Source of the DNA: Shewanella psychrotolerans
GTDB lineage: Bacteria > Pseudomonadota > Gammaproteobacteria > Enterobacterales > Shewanellaceae
Length of the DNA: 64,000 nucleotides
Assembly: GCF_019457595.1 (NCBI RefSeq)
Contig: NZ_CP080419.1
Coordinates: 1,054,001 to 1,118,000 of the forward strand
Direction of reading: 5' to 3'
The notes beneath the pieces were generated by a model that saw only the letters and a program-made list of their open reading frames with translations, was not told the origin of the DNA and made no database searches. The translations under genes and the position numbers were made by a program. Of the stretch, positions 9,629-18,427 are shown in pieces (the stretch's first letter is position 1; every line of letters starts with the position of its first letter).

Positions 9629-10408
9629 ATGAATAGATTATTTCGCACCTTTTTTATCTTTTTGTTATTGCTGTCGACCCGCAGTAGCTTTGCAACTAGC
9701 TATGACTCTCAGGCAGAAATAAAAGAATCCCGCAGCAACTTCGCATTTAAACAATCTTTTTCGAAAAATCTCGATGGCCTGATAGCCATATCCACCACCT
9801 CCTCTTCAACAGTTCGTCAAACCAGTAGCGACATAGACCGTCTTTACTGTCAAGCAAATGCGGCGCAGATAGAGTTAAGCCAGTTGCTCGCGTCACTTAA
9901 CGGTGCAGAATATTGTGAGCTTGTCTTGCCAGCGATTAAAAGTTATCAACGCGCAGCGCAGAAGGTCGCAACCAAATTTGGCGGTGATGCGAGTCAAATC
10001 ACCGATTTAGCGAGAGCTAGCTTAGTGGCTGATGATATTTATAGTCTGATGATCGCATATGAAGACCTCAGTCAGAAGGCTAAAATAGTTCAAGTAAAGA
10101 ATCGTTTTGCCGTTCCGAAAGCGTCCGGCTACCGCGATTTAAACCTGTTGGTAAAACTGCCGCAAACACAAATGATCGTCGAAGTTCAGCTCCATCTCAA
10201 GGCTATTTCTGAGATAAAAAATGGTGAAGAGCATCAAGTTTATGAAACAGTGCAAGCCATAGAAGCTAGCGCTAAAAAGCAAGGTAGACAGCTTAACGAC
10301 ATTGAGGTGGCAAAAATTACCCAATTGCGCCAGCAATCGCACAAGCTTTACCATAAAGCATGGCTTAACTATAAACGCTTGGATAATGCTAGTTTAATCG
10401 CCGCTTAA
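9629..10408 (+). CDS. Exported RelA/SpoT-like nucleotidyltransferase-fold protein
   Basis: About 259 residues. The start is placed at ATG 9629 because GAGG at 9619-9622 is well spaced and the resulting N-terminus is a clean Sec signal (MNRLFRTFFIFLLLL, cleavage after SSFA). The body keeps the order of blocks of a (p)ppGpp-synthetase fold: ITDLARASLVADD, then KNRFAVPKASGYRDLNLLVKL, then MIVEVQLHLKAI, then GEEHQVYE, matching the DxxGxR, PKxxGYxSLH, VEIQ and AxH positions of RelA/SpoT domains. Several catalytic residues seem altered, so activity is uncertain. No hydrolase (HD) or TGS domain is present. The combination of a secretion signal with this fold is unusual. No operon partner; a SUKH-type gene lies about 100 bases downstream. 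Confidence 0.65.
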   Translation: MNRLFRTFFIFLLLLSTRSSFATSYDSQAEIKESRSNFAFKQSFSKNLDGLIAISTTSSSTVRQTSSDIDRLYCQANAAQIELSQLLASLNGAEYCELVLPAIKSYQRAAQKVATKFGGDASQITDLARASLVADDIYSLMIAYEDLSQKAKIVQVKNRFAVPKASGYRDLNLLVKLPQTQMIVEVQLHLKAISEIKNGEEHQVYETVQAIEASAKKQGRQLNDIEVAKITQLRQQSHKLYHKAWLNYKRLDNASLIAA

Positions 10409-10515
10409 TTATTTAATGAGCTTTTGGCATGCGTGGGTGTTTAAAATTGAATTAACAAATTCAATCCAAAGCGATTATACTTGCCGCCATTAGCCCGATA
10501 ATTAGCGAATTACAG

Positions 10516-10917
10516 ATGCACGATCTTATTGAGCAGCTACAGGATTTAAGTGAAACCGTTCCTGTACCATTAGAACTACCAACGTTTGAACAACTTGTAG
10601 AAGTCGAAGAACAGATCCTCATTAGTCTTCCATCAGAGTTAAAAGAGTATTTGTTATACGCCAGTGATGTTATTCATGGCACGCTTGAGCCCGTCACCGC
10701 CAGTGACCCTCATTCACACACTTATCTACCGGAAGTGACCTCTTATGCTTGGTCAATCGGCATGCCAAGAGAGTACATTGCTATTTGTCAGCAAGGGGAT
10801 AGTTTTTACTGTATAGACCAAGAAGGTCAAGTAATGCTGTGGCGTGACGATGAGCTTGATGAAGAGCGCTGGGAGTCTTTTTGGCAGTGGGCTGAAGAGG
10901 TTTGGATCAACGCCTAA
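10516..10917 (+). CDS. SMI1/KNR4 (SUKH) family protein
   Basis: A 133-residue cytoplasmic protein with SUKH-like features: [15 protein letters not shown] near residue 40 matches the LP.....L...NG core of the family, [20 protein letters not shown] is the central strand region, and a Trp-rich C-terminus follows ([12 protein letters not shown]). SUKH proteins are best known as immunity proteins of contact-dependent toxins, but stand-alone housekeeping copies like this are common in Shewanella. No toxin gene adjoins it. Its stop is about 50 bases before the next gene, so the two are probably cotranscribed. Confidence 0.7.
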   Translation: MHDLIEQLQDLSETVPVPLELPTFEQLVEVEEQILISLPSELKEYLLYASDVIHGTLEPVTASDPHSHTYLPEVTSYAWSIGMPREYIAICQQGDSFYCIDQEGQVMLWRDDELDEERWESFWQWAEEVWINA

Positions 10918-10964
10918 AGCCTTGCTTTCTCGTTATAGAATTAATCTCCAATTTGGAAAATACA

Positions 10965-11465
10965 ATGTCAAAGAATGCAGAATTAAATGCGATTGAAATT
11001 AAATATCTTCGCCACTCATTAGGTTTAAGCGCGGCGCAAGTTGCAGAACTGTCAAAAAACACCGAAGAGCAAGTACTTGCTTGGGAAGCGGGTGAGGCAG
11101 AAGTATCGGGACTAGCAGCTAAAAAATTGTTGGAACTCGATGAAACCATTGAGATGCAAGTACTGAATACCTGCGATGGTATTGAAGAGTTATTTAACAA
11201 AGAGCCTAAGCGTACCTTAAGTTTTGTGGTGTATCCCACACAAGCTATTTATACCGCTTATAACCCAGAATTTTTGAGCGCGTTACCGCTTACGGAGCTT
11301 TATAACACGGCGGCATGGCGGATTAAGAAAGAGTGTAAATTGGTACTCGAAGTTGATGTCACCTTAGTGGCGTTAGATGTTGAAGCTTATAAGGCTTATC
11401 GTGAAACAACAGGGCTAAAAGAGAGCCGTGAAAGCCGTGCTAAATGGGCGGCAACACAGCTTTAA
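10965..11465 (+). CDS. DUF4447-like protein with N-terminal helix-turn-helix
   Basis: About 166 residues; the start is taken at ATG 10965 because the frame upstream overlaps the previous gene and reads as non-coding. Residues 10-50 ([30 protein letters not shown]) look like an XRE or YdiL-type helix-turn-helix. The rest is an alpha/beta domain with [23 protein letters not shown]. This arrangement fits a Shewanella/Vibrio family I know as DUF4447, whose function is unknown. It could be a DNA-binding regulator, but the recognition helix is not strongly basic. It is followed by a strong terminator. Confidence 0.65.
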   Translation: MSKNAELNAIEIKYLRHSLGLSAAQVAELSKNTEEQVLAWEAGEAEVSGLAAKKLLELDETIEMQVLNTCDGIEELFNKEPKRTLSFVVYPTQAIYTAYNPEFLSALPLTELYNTAAWRIKKECKLVLEVDVTLVALDVEAYKAYRETTGLKESRESRAKWAATQL

Positions 11466-11489
11466 TGTTTCAGGGGATCTTTAGTAACC

Positions 11490-11516
11490 AAAAAGGAAGC
11501 TAATCGCTTCCTTTTT
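11490..11516 (+). terminator. Intrinsic terminator
   Basis: An 11-bp stem (AAAAAGGAAGC with its complement) around a TAATC loop and ending in a T-run, just after the DUF4447-like gene. Confidence 0.85.
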
Positions 11517-11584
11517 GATTAGGCCTTCAGCCTAGAAATACAACCTTTAACTTCATATGAGCGCCATCTAGCTCTCTAAATGTA

Positions 11585-12217
11585 TTACTCTGATTTCGCC
11601 GCAATAGCCTTCGTTTTCTCTAAGGCGCGGATTAGTGCAGGATTGGATTGTAATCTGTCTCTATAGCTAGCGAGTTTTGGTGGAATATCTTGATCGAACA
11701 TTGTGGCCCACATCAGGGTGTGAGTTAATAGGATATCGGCGACCGATATCTCATCACCCAGCAAATAGGGCGTGTTCGGTATCATGGTTTCTGCTAGGGC
11801 TGCCGCCTTATCAAACTCCCATTTAGCAACAGGTAAAATACTTGACTGACGCTGCTCATCTGGCAGTGCAAACTTGTGTTTACCCATGGTCCATAGCGGT
11901 TGTTCTAACTCGCAAATAATGAAGCTTACCCATTGATGATAATGACCTGCGCTAGCTGTGCCTGCTGCCGGTAGTAAACGTCCTCCACCATACTTTTCAG
12001 CAAGGTATTGGCATATAGCGGCCGATTCTGTGAGCACTAAGTCATCATCTGTTATCACCGGGATTTTTCCGCTTGGGTTGAGGGCTAAGAAGCTGTCGCT
12101 GCGATTATCACCTTTAGAAAAGTTGATAAATGAAAAGGTCCAATCGATGCTTAACTCTTCTAACAGCCAAGACACACGTAGCGCGCGACTTTTTGGCGTA
12201 CCATATAAAGTGATCAT
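11585..12217 (-). CDS. Glutathione S-transferase family protein
   Basis: A 210-residue protein with a thioredoxin-fold N-terminal domain and an all-helical C-terminal domain. The N-terminal half shows LYGTPKSRALRVSWLLEEL, the cis-proline motif NPSGKIPV near residue 50 and ESAAICQYLAEKYG, where E-S contacts the gamma-glutamyl group of glutathione. The C-terminal half has the SVADILLTH hydrophobic core motif. It belongs to the broad bacterial GST group; the substrate is unknown. Monocistronic, cytoplasmic. Confidence 0.88.
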   Translation of the reverse strand: MITLYGTPKSRALRVSWLLEELSIDWTFSFINFSKGDNRSDSFLALNPSGKIPVITDDDLVLTESAAICQYLAEKYGGGRLLPAAGTASAGHYHQWVSFIICELEQPLWTMGKHKFALPDEQRQSSILPVAKWEFDKAAALAETMIPNTPYLLGDEISVADILLTHTLMWATMFDQDIPPKLASYRDRLQSNPALIRALEKTKAIAAKSE

Positions 12218-12528
12218 TGTTTTACCTTATTGTTTCAACGTTGTTTTAAGATATTCGATAGGATGAGATTAGTAAAAGCTATTACGTTATCTTATTCATT
12301 TTATGCAGTGATTGGCTGTCGATAGACTATTGTACTATTTAAGTATTGTAAGGGAGTAAGATAGGATGTATTACTCTTCAAGCTCATGATTTTGATTAAT
12401 TAATCTGAATGGTAACTTGGCGCGTTCGTGGCTGCGCTGTGGATTAATGGGATAGAGGGGATGTCAATGGAAGGCAATGTGCAGTTATAAGAAAAATTGA
12501 AATAGAACACGACGGCAGTGTTGGTTAG

Positions 12529-12770
12529 CGCTTAGTAGTTGGCACTGTCCTTAGATGTGTCACCATAGTGGGGATCCCATTATTACTTATCTGGTTTCCC
12601 ATCGGTTTATGGGCAACTCAGCGGTATTGCCGAGCATCAACCAGGTTCTGAGGCGTTGCATAATAGTACTCAAGATTGAGCCTTAATTTGTTTGCCTCAT
12701 ATTACTGTTGCCTTAGGTCGTATCGAATCAATGCTCGCCACATCGGGACAAGCAAAGGGAAATTTCAATG
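12529..12770 (+). pseudogene. Possible relic of a PH-domain (bPH_2) membrane protein
   Basis: A short open stretch reads VGTVLRCVTIVGIPLLLIW then FPIGLWATQRYCRAS before a stop at about 12650. In another frame EALHNSTQD follows, and later GRIESMLATSGQAKG. The order hydrophobic hairpin, R-Y, then E-xLH, then xxIE....GQ resembles small bPH_2 membrane proteins of the YdbS/YdbT kind. Stops and frame changes indicate decay. The call rests on pattern memory only. The rest of the gap 12218-12528 shows nothing I can support. Confidence 0.4.
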
Positions 12771-14054
12771 TTGAATAGTTCGCAATCTGCGGTAGCACGA
12801 GACCCTATGATGCGTATTAATCGGGTGCTAAAAGCCACGGGGCCTGGGCTACTGATGGCTGCTGCGGCAATTGGTGCATCCCATCTAGTCGCCTCTACAC
12901 GCGCTGGAGCCGAGTTTGGTTGGCAGTTAGCTTGGGTTATTCTTGCCGTTAACTTACTAAAATATCCTTTTTTTGCCGCTGGTGCGCGCTATACGGCTGC
13001 CACTGGTGAGACTTTACTGCATGGTTATCAAAAGCAGGGACGAGGTTATCTGCTGCTTTTTAGCGTGTTAAACAGTATCGCAGCGGTCGCCAGTACTGCT
13101 GGGGTTGCCATGTTAAGCGCAGCCATGCTGACACTTTTTATTCCGTTATCGATTGATCTATTAGCGTTAATCGTATTGGCATCGAGTTTATTCATGTTGA
13201 TATTGGGTCATTATCAGCTGTTGGATAAGGTCACTAAGGTGATTATGTTGGTGCTGACTATTGCCACATTATCCGCCGCCGGACTTGCTTTTAACGCTGA
13301 ACCGATTATGACTGAAGGCTTTATTTCGCCCTCTCCGTGGCAATGGGCGCATGTCGGCTTTTTAGTCGCAATGATGGGGTGGATGCCAGCGCCTATTGAG
13401 GTAAGCGCGTGGAACTCATTATGGCTGATTGAGAAGCAAAAACAGCAAGTGGTGACCAAGGCTCAGGCGCTATTTGATTTCAATCTTGGTTACGTTACAA
13501 CGGCTGTACTTGCAGTTGTGTTCTTATCTCTAGGTGCATTAGTCATGCACGGTAGCAGTGAACACTTTTCTCCGTCAGGTGCTAAGTTTGCCGATCAACT
13601 GATCACACTTTATAGCCAGGTATTAGGTAGTGAAGCTCGTTATTTAATCGGTATTGTGGCGTTGCTGTGTATTTTTAGCACAACGGTGACGGTTATCGAT
13701 GGCTATAGCCGCACATTGGCATTAAGTTGGCGACTGTTAACTCAACAAGTAACCCAACAGCAAGAAAGTCGTCATGATCGCTGGTTAACTGGAATTATGC
13801 TTGGCGTAAGTCTATTGGGGCTTGGGATCATTTTATTTTTCAAAGGTGCCTTGTTGCCATTGCTGCAGTTTGTAATGACCCTAGCATTTATGACCACCGT
13901 TATTTTTGCGTGGCTCAATTATCGTTTGATGACCAGTGACAGATTGGCAATTGATGATCGCTATGGCGTCAAAATGCGCCTCCTATCTTGGGTGGGAATG
14001 CTTTATTTGTTAGGTTTTGCGCTGTTATTTATCTATTGGAAGTTATCCATGTGA
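12768..14054 (+). CDS. Nramp-like metal transporter, non-canonical metal site
   Basis: A 428-residue inner-membrane protein with about eleven hydrophobic helices and the Nramp layout (ATGPGLLMAAAAIGASHLVASTRAGAEFG at the start, a WMP motif in the sixth helix region). Classic Nramp proteins carry DPGN in helix 1 and A-x-x-MP-x-N in helix 6 for manganese or iron. Here the helix-1 site reads AAIGASHL and the helix-6 site reads MMGWMPAPIEVS, so the aspartate and asparagines are missing. It therefore belongs to a divergent branch and its substrate is open. The N-terminal ATG follows AAAGGG. A serine hydrolase gene follows after 76 bases on the same strand. Confidence 0.8.
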   Translation: MLNSSQSAVARDPMMRINRVLKATGPGLLMAAAAIGASHLVASTRAGAEFGWQLAWVILAVNLLKYPFFAAGARYTAATGETLLHGYQKQGRGYLLLFSVLNSIAAVASTAGVAMLSAAMLTLFIPLSIDLLALIVLASSLFMLILGHYQLLDKVTKVIMLVLTIATLSAAGLAFNAEPIMTEGFISPSPWQWAHVGFLVAMMGWMPAPIEVSAWNSLWLIEKQKQQVVTKAQALFDFNLGYVTTAVLAVVFLSLGALVMHGSSEHFSPSGAKFADQLITLYSQVLGSEARYLIGIVALLCIFSTTVTVIDGYSRTLALSWRLLTQQVTQQQESRHDRWLTGIMLGVSLLGLGIILFFKGALLPLLQFVMTLAFMTTVIFAWLNYRLMTSDRLAIDDRYGVKMRLLSWVGMLYLLGFALLFIYWKLSM

Positions 14055-14130
14055 ATCATTTGACTTCTTTGGCGCTGTTTTCTCGCCGACGATCTAAATA
14101 TTCTGCATAGTATTGAGTAAGGACGTTTAC

Positions 14131-15288
14131 TTGAATCAATTTATTCATCGCGCCAATAGCTTTATTGGTACATCTCTGTTATTCACTCTGTTGATGACGG
14201 TGTTTACTAGTCGTTTATCTTCCGCTACTGAGATAGAGAAACCCTTCTTCGAGATAAAAACCTCTGATTTGGCAGCTTTGACTGAGGCGTTCGACAATAT
14301 CATCTTGGCTAACGAGCGACCTTTTTATGGGGCGATGTTACTGGTACAAGATGGCGAGGTTGTTTACCAATACAAACATGGATTTCAGGGGATGGAACAA
14401 CCAGATAGTAATAGTTATTTTTTACTGGCTTCTCAGTCAAAAATGGTCACTGCCGCCGTTGTGCTAAATGCTGTAGATGAGGGGAAGATTTCATTAGATC
14501 AGACGCTTAATCACTATTTAAAGTTAGCTAATAAGCCTTTATATCATCTAGATATTACTATTAAGCAGTTACTTAGCCACACATCGGGGATCGCCCCTGT
14601 AGGCAAAAACAACCGCTTTACTCCCGGTAGTCAATTCCAATACTCAAACTTAGGTTATGAGATGTTGGCGACAGTGCTTGAAATTCAGTACCAACGGCCA
14701 TTCAGCACCCTTGTTAATCTGTTTTTGTTGGACAAGGGGATTGATGGAATATTGGCACAAATAGGCCCAATAAAAGCCAGAGCTAATAGCCAGTACAAAG
14801 GTGTTCAAGGTATGGCTATGCGACCAGATAGTCCACCAGATGGGGTTGACAATCAAATGGTCAATTACGAGATGGTTGATTATGAGATCACTGCCGACCT
14901 CTTGCCCGGTGGTGGCTTGTTAGGTTCAGCGAATGGCTTAGCTCAATATTTACAAGCGTTACATGGGGGATTATTGCTGCCTAAAGGCTTATATCAGGCC
15001 ATGGTAACGCCTGTTATTAAACGTAGTCATCGCTGGCGTGAGCTCTATTATGGCTATGGGATGCAGATTAATCAGCTGCAACTGATGGAATATAGTCATT
15101 CGGGATATCTGCCTGGGTTTCAATCGCTAAGTTTAAGTTATCCTCAAAACGATACCTATTTTGTCTTGTTAGAAAACAGCTCCTGGCCGTTAGACGATAT
15201 GGATAAGGTGTTTGGTCTGCATGATAGGTTAAGGGCGATACTACGCCAACATCTGATACTGACGCTGACAGATAAAAATAAACCCTAA
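14131..15288 (+). CDS. Serine hydrolase of the beta-lactamase (class C/DD-peptidase) family
   Basis: About 385 residues with an N-terminal signal peptide. TTG 14131 is chosen as the start because AAGGA at 14119-14123 is seven bases upstream; TTG 14113 is an alternative. The catalytic triad motifs of the penicillin-recognising fold are present: SQSK (S-x-x-K) at about residue 101, YSN at about 171 and HSG at about 323. The protein is likely periplasmic. Members act as D-aminopeptidases, esterases or PBP-like enzymes rather than true beta-lactamases, so I do not assign a substrate. It follows the Nramp-like gene closely and may be cotranscribed. Confidence 0.85.
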   Translation: MNQFIHRANSFIGTSLLFTLLMTVFTSRLSSATEIEKPFFEIKTSDLAALTEAFDNIILANERPFYGAMLLVQDGEVVYQYKHGFQGMEQPDSNSYFLLASQSKMVTAAVVLNAVDEGKISLDQTLNHYLKLANKPLYHLDITIKQLLSHTSGIAPVGKNNRFTPGSQFQYSNLGYEMLATVLEIQYQRPFSTLVNLFLLDKGIDGILAQIGPIKARANSQYKGVQGMAMRPDSPPDGVDNQMVNYEMVDYEITADLLPGGGLLGSANGLAQYLQALHGGLLLPKGLYQAMVTPVIKRSHRWRELYYGYGMQINQLQLMEYSHSGYLPGFQSLSLSYPQNDTYFVLLENSSWPLDDMDKVFGLHDRLRAILRQHLILTLTDKNKP

Positions 15289-15367
15289 GTAAAAGTAAAA
15301 CTCGGCTATAATATGGCGCAATGAAGATGGCGCAGCCGCGCAATCCTAAAGGTAAAGACAACTAAGT

Positions 15368-15832
15368 ATGATTAACAACGATATATTACGCCGTTTACGT
15401 TTTGTGTTTGACTACCAAAATGCCAAAATGATAAAGATTTTTGCCAAAGTTAAACACGAAGTAACTCAAGAAGAACTCCTCAATATGCTTAAGAAAGAAG
15501 CTGAAGAGGGTTACCAACCATGTAATGACAAGATGCTTTGTCGTTTTCTTGATGGCTTGATTATTGAGAAGCGTGGCTTAAAAGAGGGCGCTGAAATTCC
15601 TGAGCCAGTAGCACAATTAAACAACAACCTCATTTTTAAGAAGCTTCGAGTGGCACTTGAAATGCGAGAAGAGGATATTATTGCTACTTTAGCGCTTGCA
15701 GATTTCAACATGAGTAAATCTGAGTTAGGGGCACTATTTAGAAAGCCTGGTCATAAACATTTTAAAGAGTGTGGCGATCAAGTTTTGCGTAACTTCTTAA
15801 CTGGCTTATCACTGAAGTATCGCGGCAAATAA
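15368..15832 (+). CDS. yehS: YehS family protein (DUF1456)
   Basis: A 154-residue protein built of two DUF1456 repeats, one starting NNDILRRLRFVFDYQN and a second NNNLIFKKLRVALEMREED. Each repeat ends with a C-x(L)RxFLxGL pattern (MLCRFLDGL and QVLRNFLTGL). It is soluble, small and of unknown function, widely conserved in gammaproteobacteria as YehS. A terminator follows it at once. Confidence 0.9.
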   Translation: MINNDILRRLRFVFDYQNAKMIKIFAKVKHEVTQEELLNMLKKEAEEGYQPCNDKMLCRFLDGLIIEKRGLKEGAEIPEPVAQLNNNLIFKKLRVALEMREEDIIATLALADFNMSKSELGALFRKPGHKHFKECGDQVLRNFLTGLSLKYRGK

Positions 15833-15852
15833 TCTCGGATATATTTCTGTTT

Positions 15853-15881
15853 AAAGCACAGCTAAAGCTGTGCTTTTTTAT
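15853..15881 (+). terminator. Intrinsic terminator after yehS
   Basis: A stem AAGCACAGC paired with GCTGTGCTT around a TAAA loop, followed by a T-run. Confidence 0.85.
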
Positions 15882-16030
15882 GGCTTAAAATCACCGAGTT
15901 TAAAACGCTAGCTTCAATGAAAATAATTAAAAAATGATCGCTGAAAAGACAACAAAGATCACACTTTGTGGTAATCTTGGAAGATAAATACGACCGCAAC
16001 TTCACTATTACAAATACAAAAAGGTTACCA

Positions 16031-17719
16031 ATGGACGATAATAAACGCCCGCTATATCTTCCTTTTGCTGGACCCGCGATCCTCGAAGCGCCATTAATTA
16101 ACAAAGGCAGTGCATTTACTGAAGAGGAACGGATCTTTTTTAACCTTGAAGGTCTCTTGCCTCATGTCATTGAGACTATCGAAGAGCAGGCCTCGCGTGC
16201 CTATGATCAGTACAAAAATTTCAGCAATGATCTCGACAGGCATATCTATCTGAGAAACATTCAGGATACCAACGAGACCCTCTATTATCGTTTGGTGCAG
16301 AATCATATTACCGAGATGATGCCGATCATCTATACCCCGACGGTTGGTCTGGCTTGTGAGCGTTTTTCAAAAAACTATCGTCGTAACCGTGGCCTGTTTA
16401 TCTCTTATCCCAATAAAGATCGTATTGACGATATCTTGAATAACTCGACCCGTCAGAAGGTGAAGATCATCGTGGTCACCGATGGCGAACGTATCTTAGG
16501 TCTTGGGGATCAGGGGATCGGCGGCATGGGTATCCCTATCGGTAAGCTGTCGCTCTACACCAGCTGCGGCGGTATCAGTCCGGCTTATACGCTGCCCATT
16601 ACCTTAGATGTAGGTACAGATAACCCGCATCTGCTGGAAGACCCTATGTATATGGGGTGGCGCAATCAGCGTATTGGCGGTGAAGAGTACGCTGAGTTTG
16701 TTGAGGCCTTCATGGAGGCGGTCAATAGACGCTGGCCGGATGCTTTGATCCAGTTTGAAGATTTTGCCCAGAAAAACGCCATGCCGCTGCTGGAGCGTTA
16801 CAAAGACAGATATTGTTGTTTTAACGACGATATTCAGGGCACTGCGGCGGTGACTGTGGGTTCCTTGCTAGCAGCCTGCAAGGCGGCTAAGACTAAACTC
16901 AGTAAGCAGCGAATTGCTTTTCTCGGTGCCGGTAGTGCAGGTTGTGGTATTGCCGAGGCGATCATCGCCCAGATGGTCTCTGAGGGGATAAGCGACGAGC
17001 AGGCGCGTCAGCAGGTCTTTATGGTGGATCGTTGGGGGTTGTTGCAAGACAATATGCCTAACCTGTTGCCATTTCAGCAAAACCTGGCGCAAAAGGTGGC
17101 TAAGGTTGAGGGCTGGGATACCGATAGCGAGAATATCTCTCTGCTGGATGTGATGAATAACGGTAAGCCAACCGTATTGATTGGTGTATCTGGTGCCCCA
17201 GGTCTGTTCAGCGAAGAGATCATCAAGGCGATGCACGCCCACTGTAAGCGTCCTATCATCTTCCCACTGTCTAACCCAACCAGTCGGGTCGAGGCCACAC
17301 CAAAAGATATCCTACACTGGACTAAGGGCCAGGCGCTGGTGGCAACGGGCAGTCCGTTTGAACCTGTGGTGATTGAGGAGCAGACCTATGAGATCGCACA
17401 GTGCAATAACAGTTATATTTTCCCTGGCATCGGCTTGGGCGTGCTGTCATCTGGTGCCAAGCGTGTCAGTAATGAGATGTTAATGGCATCGAGCCGCGCG
17501 CTGGCAGAGTGCTCACCTTTGGCTAAAGAGGGTGAGGGCTCCTTGCTACCAGCACTGGAAGATATTCATGCGGTCAGTAAGCATATCGCCTTTGCGGTAG
17601 GCAAAGTGGCGATAGAACAAGGCCATGCACTGCCTTGTAGCGATGAGCTCTTGGTACAGACGATAGAAGATAACTTCTGGACAGCGGAATATCGCCGTTA
17701 TAAGCGTACCTCTTTCTAA
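16031..17719 (+). CDS. maeA: NAD-dependent malic enzyme
   Basis: A 562-residue enzyme that decarboxylates malate to pyruvate with NAD, linking the TCA cycle to pyruvate. ATG 16031 is the start, preceded by AAGG and giving the usual [22 protein letters not shown]-terminus. An upstream in-frame ATG lacks a site and reads as non-homologous leader. Visible motifs are the malate-binding [10 protein letters not shown] region, [15 protein letters not shown], the metal-binding [10 protein letters not shown] and FNDDIQGTA blocks, and the Rossmann motif GAGSAGCG at about residue 299. Length matches E. coli MaeA. Its codon use looks richer in G/C-ending codons than its neighbours, in line with high expression. 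Monocistronic. Confidence 0.95.
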   Translation: MDDNKRPLYLPFAGPAILEAPLINKGSAFTEEERIFFNLEGLLPHVIETIEEQASRAYDQYKNFSNDLDRHIYLRNIQDTNETLYYRLVQNHITEMMPIIYTPTVGLACERFSKNYRRNRGLFISYPNKDRIDDILNNSTRQKVKIIVVTDGERILGLGDQGIGGMGIPIGKLSLYTSCGGISPAYTLPITLDVGTDNPHLLEDPMYMGWRNQRIGGEEYAEFVEAFMEAVNRRWPDALIQFEDFAQKNAMPLLERYKDRYCCFNDDIQGTAAVTVGSLLAACKAAKTKLSKQRIAFLGAGSAGCGIAEAIIAQMVSEGISDEQARQQVFMVDRWGLLQDNMPNLLPFQQNLAQKVAKVEGWDTDSENISLLDVMNNGKPTVLIGVSGAPGLFSEEIIKAMHAHCKRPIIFPLSNPTSRVEATPKDILHWTKGQALVATGSPFEPVVIEEQTYEIAQCNNSYIFPGIGLGVLSSGAKRVSNEMLMASSRALAECSPLAKEGEGSLLPALEDIHAVSKHIAFAVGKVAIEQGHALPCSDELLVQTIEDNFWTAEYRRYKRTSF

Positions 17720-17743
17720 ACGCACCATTAAGTGTCTGTATAG

Positions 17744-17769
17744 AAAAGCTGCCCTAGGGCAGCTTTTTT
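17744..17769 (+). terminator. Intrinsic terminator after maeA
   Basis: AAAGCTGCCC and its complement form the stem, followed by a run of seven T. Confidence 0.9.
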
Positions 17770-18005
17770 TGGGGTTTAGGCTTTGATGAAATTTTGCTAT
17801 TGCTCACAAAGTGTTAATACAAAGTATGATCCTGTTTGCACTTCCTTTGTTTGATACTGGTTTTTAAGTTTCGCTTAATCTTGGCTAGTAAAGCTGGCGT
17901 GAGTAACACCCAGTATTTGGTGAGTAAGGCCTTGCCTTGCTTGCCTGTTTGCGCGGTGAAAACGTTAAATTTAGCTACTAAACTTGATGATACCAGGAGC
18001 CCAAG

Positions 18006-18239
18006 ATGAAAAAATTAGCTACCTTAGCCGCTGGCCTGCTTTTTGCCGGTGCAGCCGCTGCTGTCGATTGTAGTGATTGCCACGAGTCCATCGATATCAC
18101 TATGCATACAGAGTCAGAGGCAACACTCGCGACCTGTAATGATTGTCACGCCTTAGGTGAGCATCATGCACCGGATGCAGAGATTCATACGCCTGAGTTG
18201 ACCATTAAAGAGTGTACCGATTGCCACGGTATGGAATAA
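18006..18239 (+). CDS. Small multihaem c-type cytochrome (three CXXCH)
   Basis: A 77-residue protein with a Sec signal (MKKLATLAAGLLFAGAAAA) and a mature part of about 57 residues. It carries three haem-binding sites, CSDCH, CNDCH and CTDCH, plus four further histidines (in MHTES, GEHHAP and IHTPE) available as distal ligands. It is therefore predicted as a periplasmic triheme electron carrier related to the haem domains of tetraheme or flavocytochrome c proteins, but shorter. A CAGGAG site precedes the ATG. Neighbours give no redox partner. Shewanella uses many such cytochromes in periplasmic respiration. Confidence 0.85.
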   Translation: MKKLATLAAGLLFAGAAAAVDCSDCHESIDITMHTESEATLATCNDCHALGEHHAPDAEIHTPELTIKECTDCHGME

Positions 18240-18291
18240 TTGCGCGAGTTGGTTTGAGCGCATAAAAAAGGGCCCTCTATGAGGTAATACC

Positions 18292-18317
18292 GATCGTTTA
18301 AGAGCACTTGAACGATC
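18292..18317. repeat. Palindrome with MITE-like edge
   Basis: GATCGTTTAAG pairs with CTTGAACGATC around an AGCA loop (one G-T pair). The left edge reads TAATACC, the same as the ends of the dispersed repeat at 18428 and 22413. No T-tract follows it, so it is not a good terminator. Confidence 0.5.
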
Positions 18318-18332
18318 TTACAAATGGTTAAT

Positions 18333-18364
18333 AATCCCTACCAGTATTCTGGTGGGGATTTTTA
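18333..18364 (+). terminator. Intrinsic terminator downstream of the cytochrome gene
   Basis: AATCCCTACCAG pairs with CTGGTGGGGATT around TATT (one G-T pair) and is followed by TTTT. It lies about 95 bases past the cytochrome stop. Confidence 0.7.
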
Positions 18365-18427
18365 TGTTTGCTCAAGAGCTTGAGTGAGTAAATGAGTTTG
18401 TTGAAGAAAGTGGGGCCTATAGCTCTG

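Noticed and set aside
10516-11465. Toxin-immunity pair (SUKH plus HTH protein)
   Set aside because: No toxin gene is adjacent and both proteins look like stand-alone conserved genes; I kept them as separate genes.
14131-15288. Beta-lactamase resistance gene
   Set aside because: It has the S-x-x-K, Y-x-N and H-x-G motifs of the wide serine hydrolase family, not a true class C enzyme with K-T-G.
16868-17372. Frames antisense to and inside maeA
   Set aside because: The sense gene is intact and strongly conserved; long antisense frames result from its G/C-rich codon positions.
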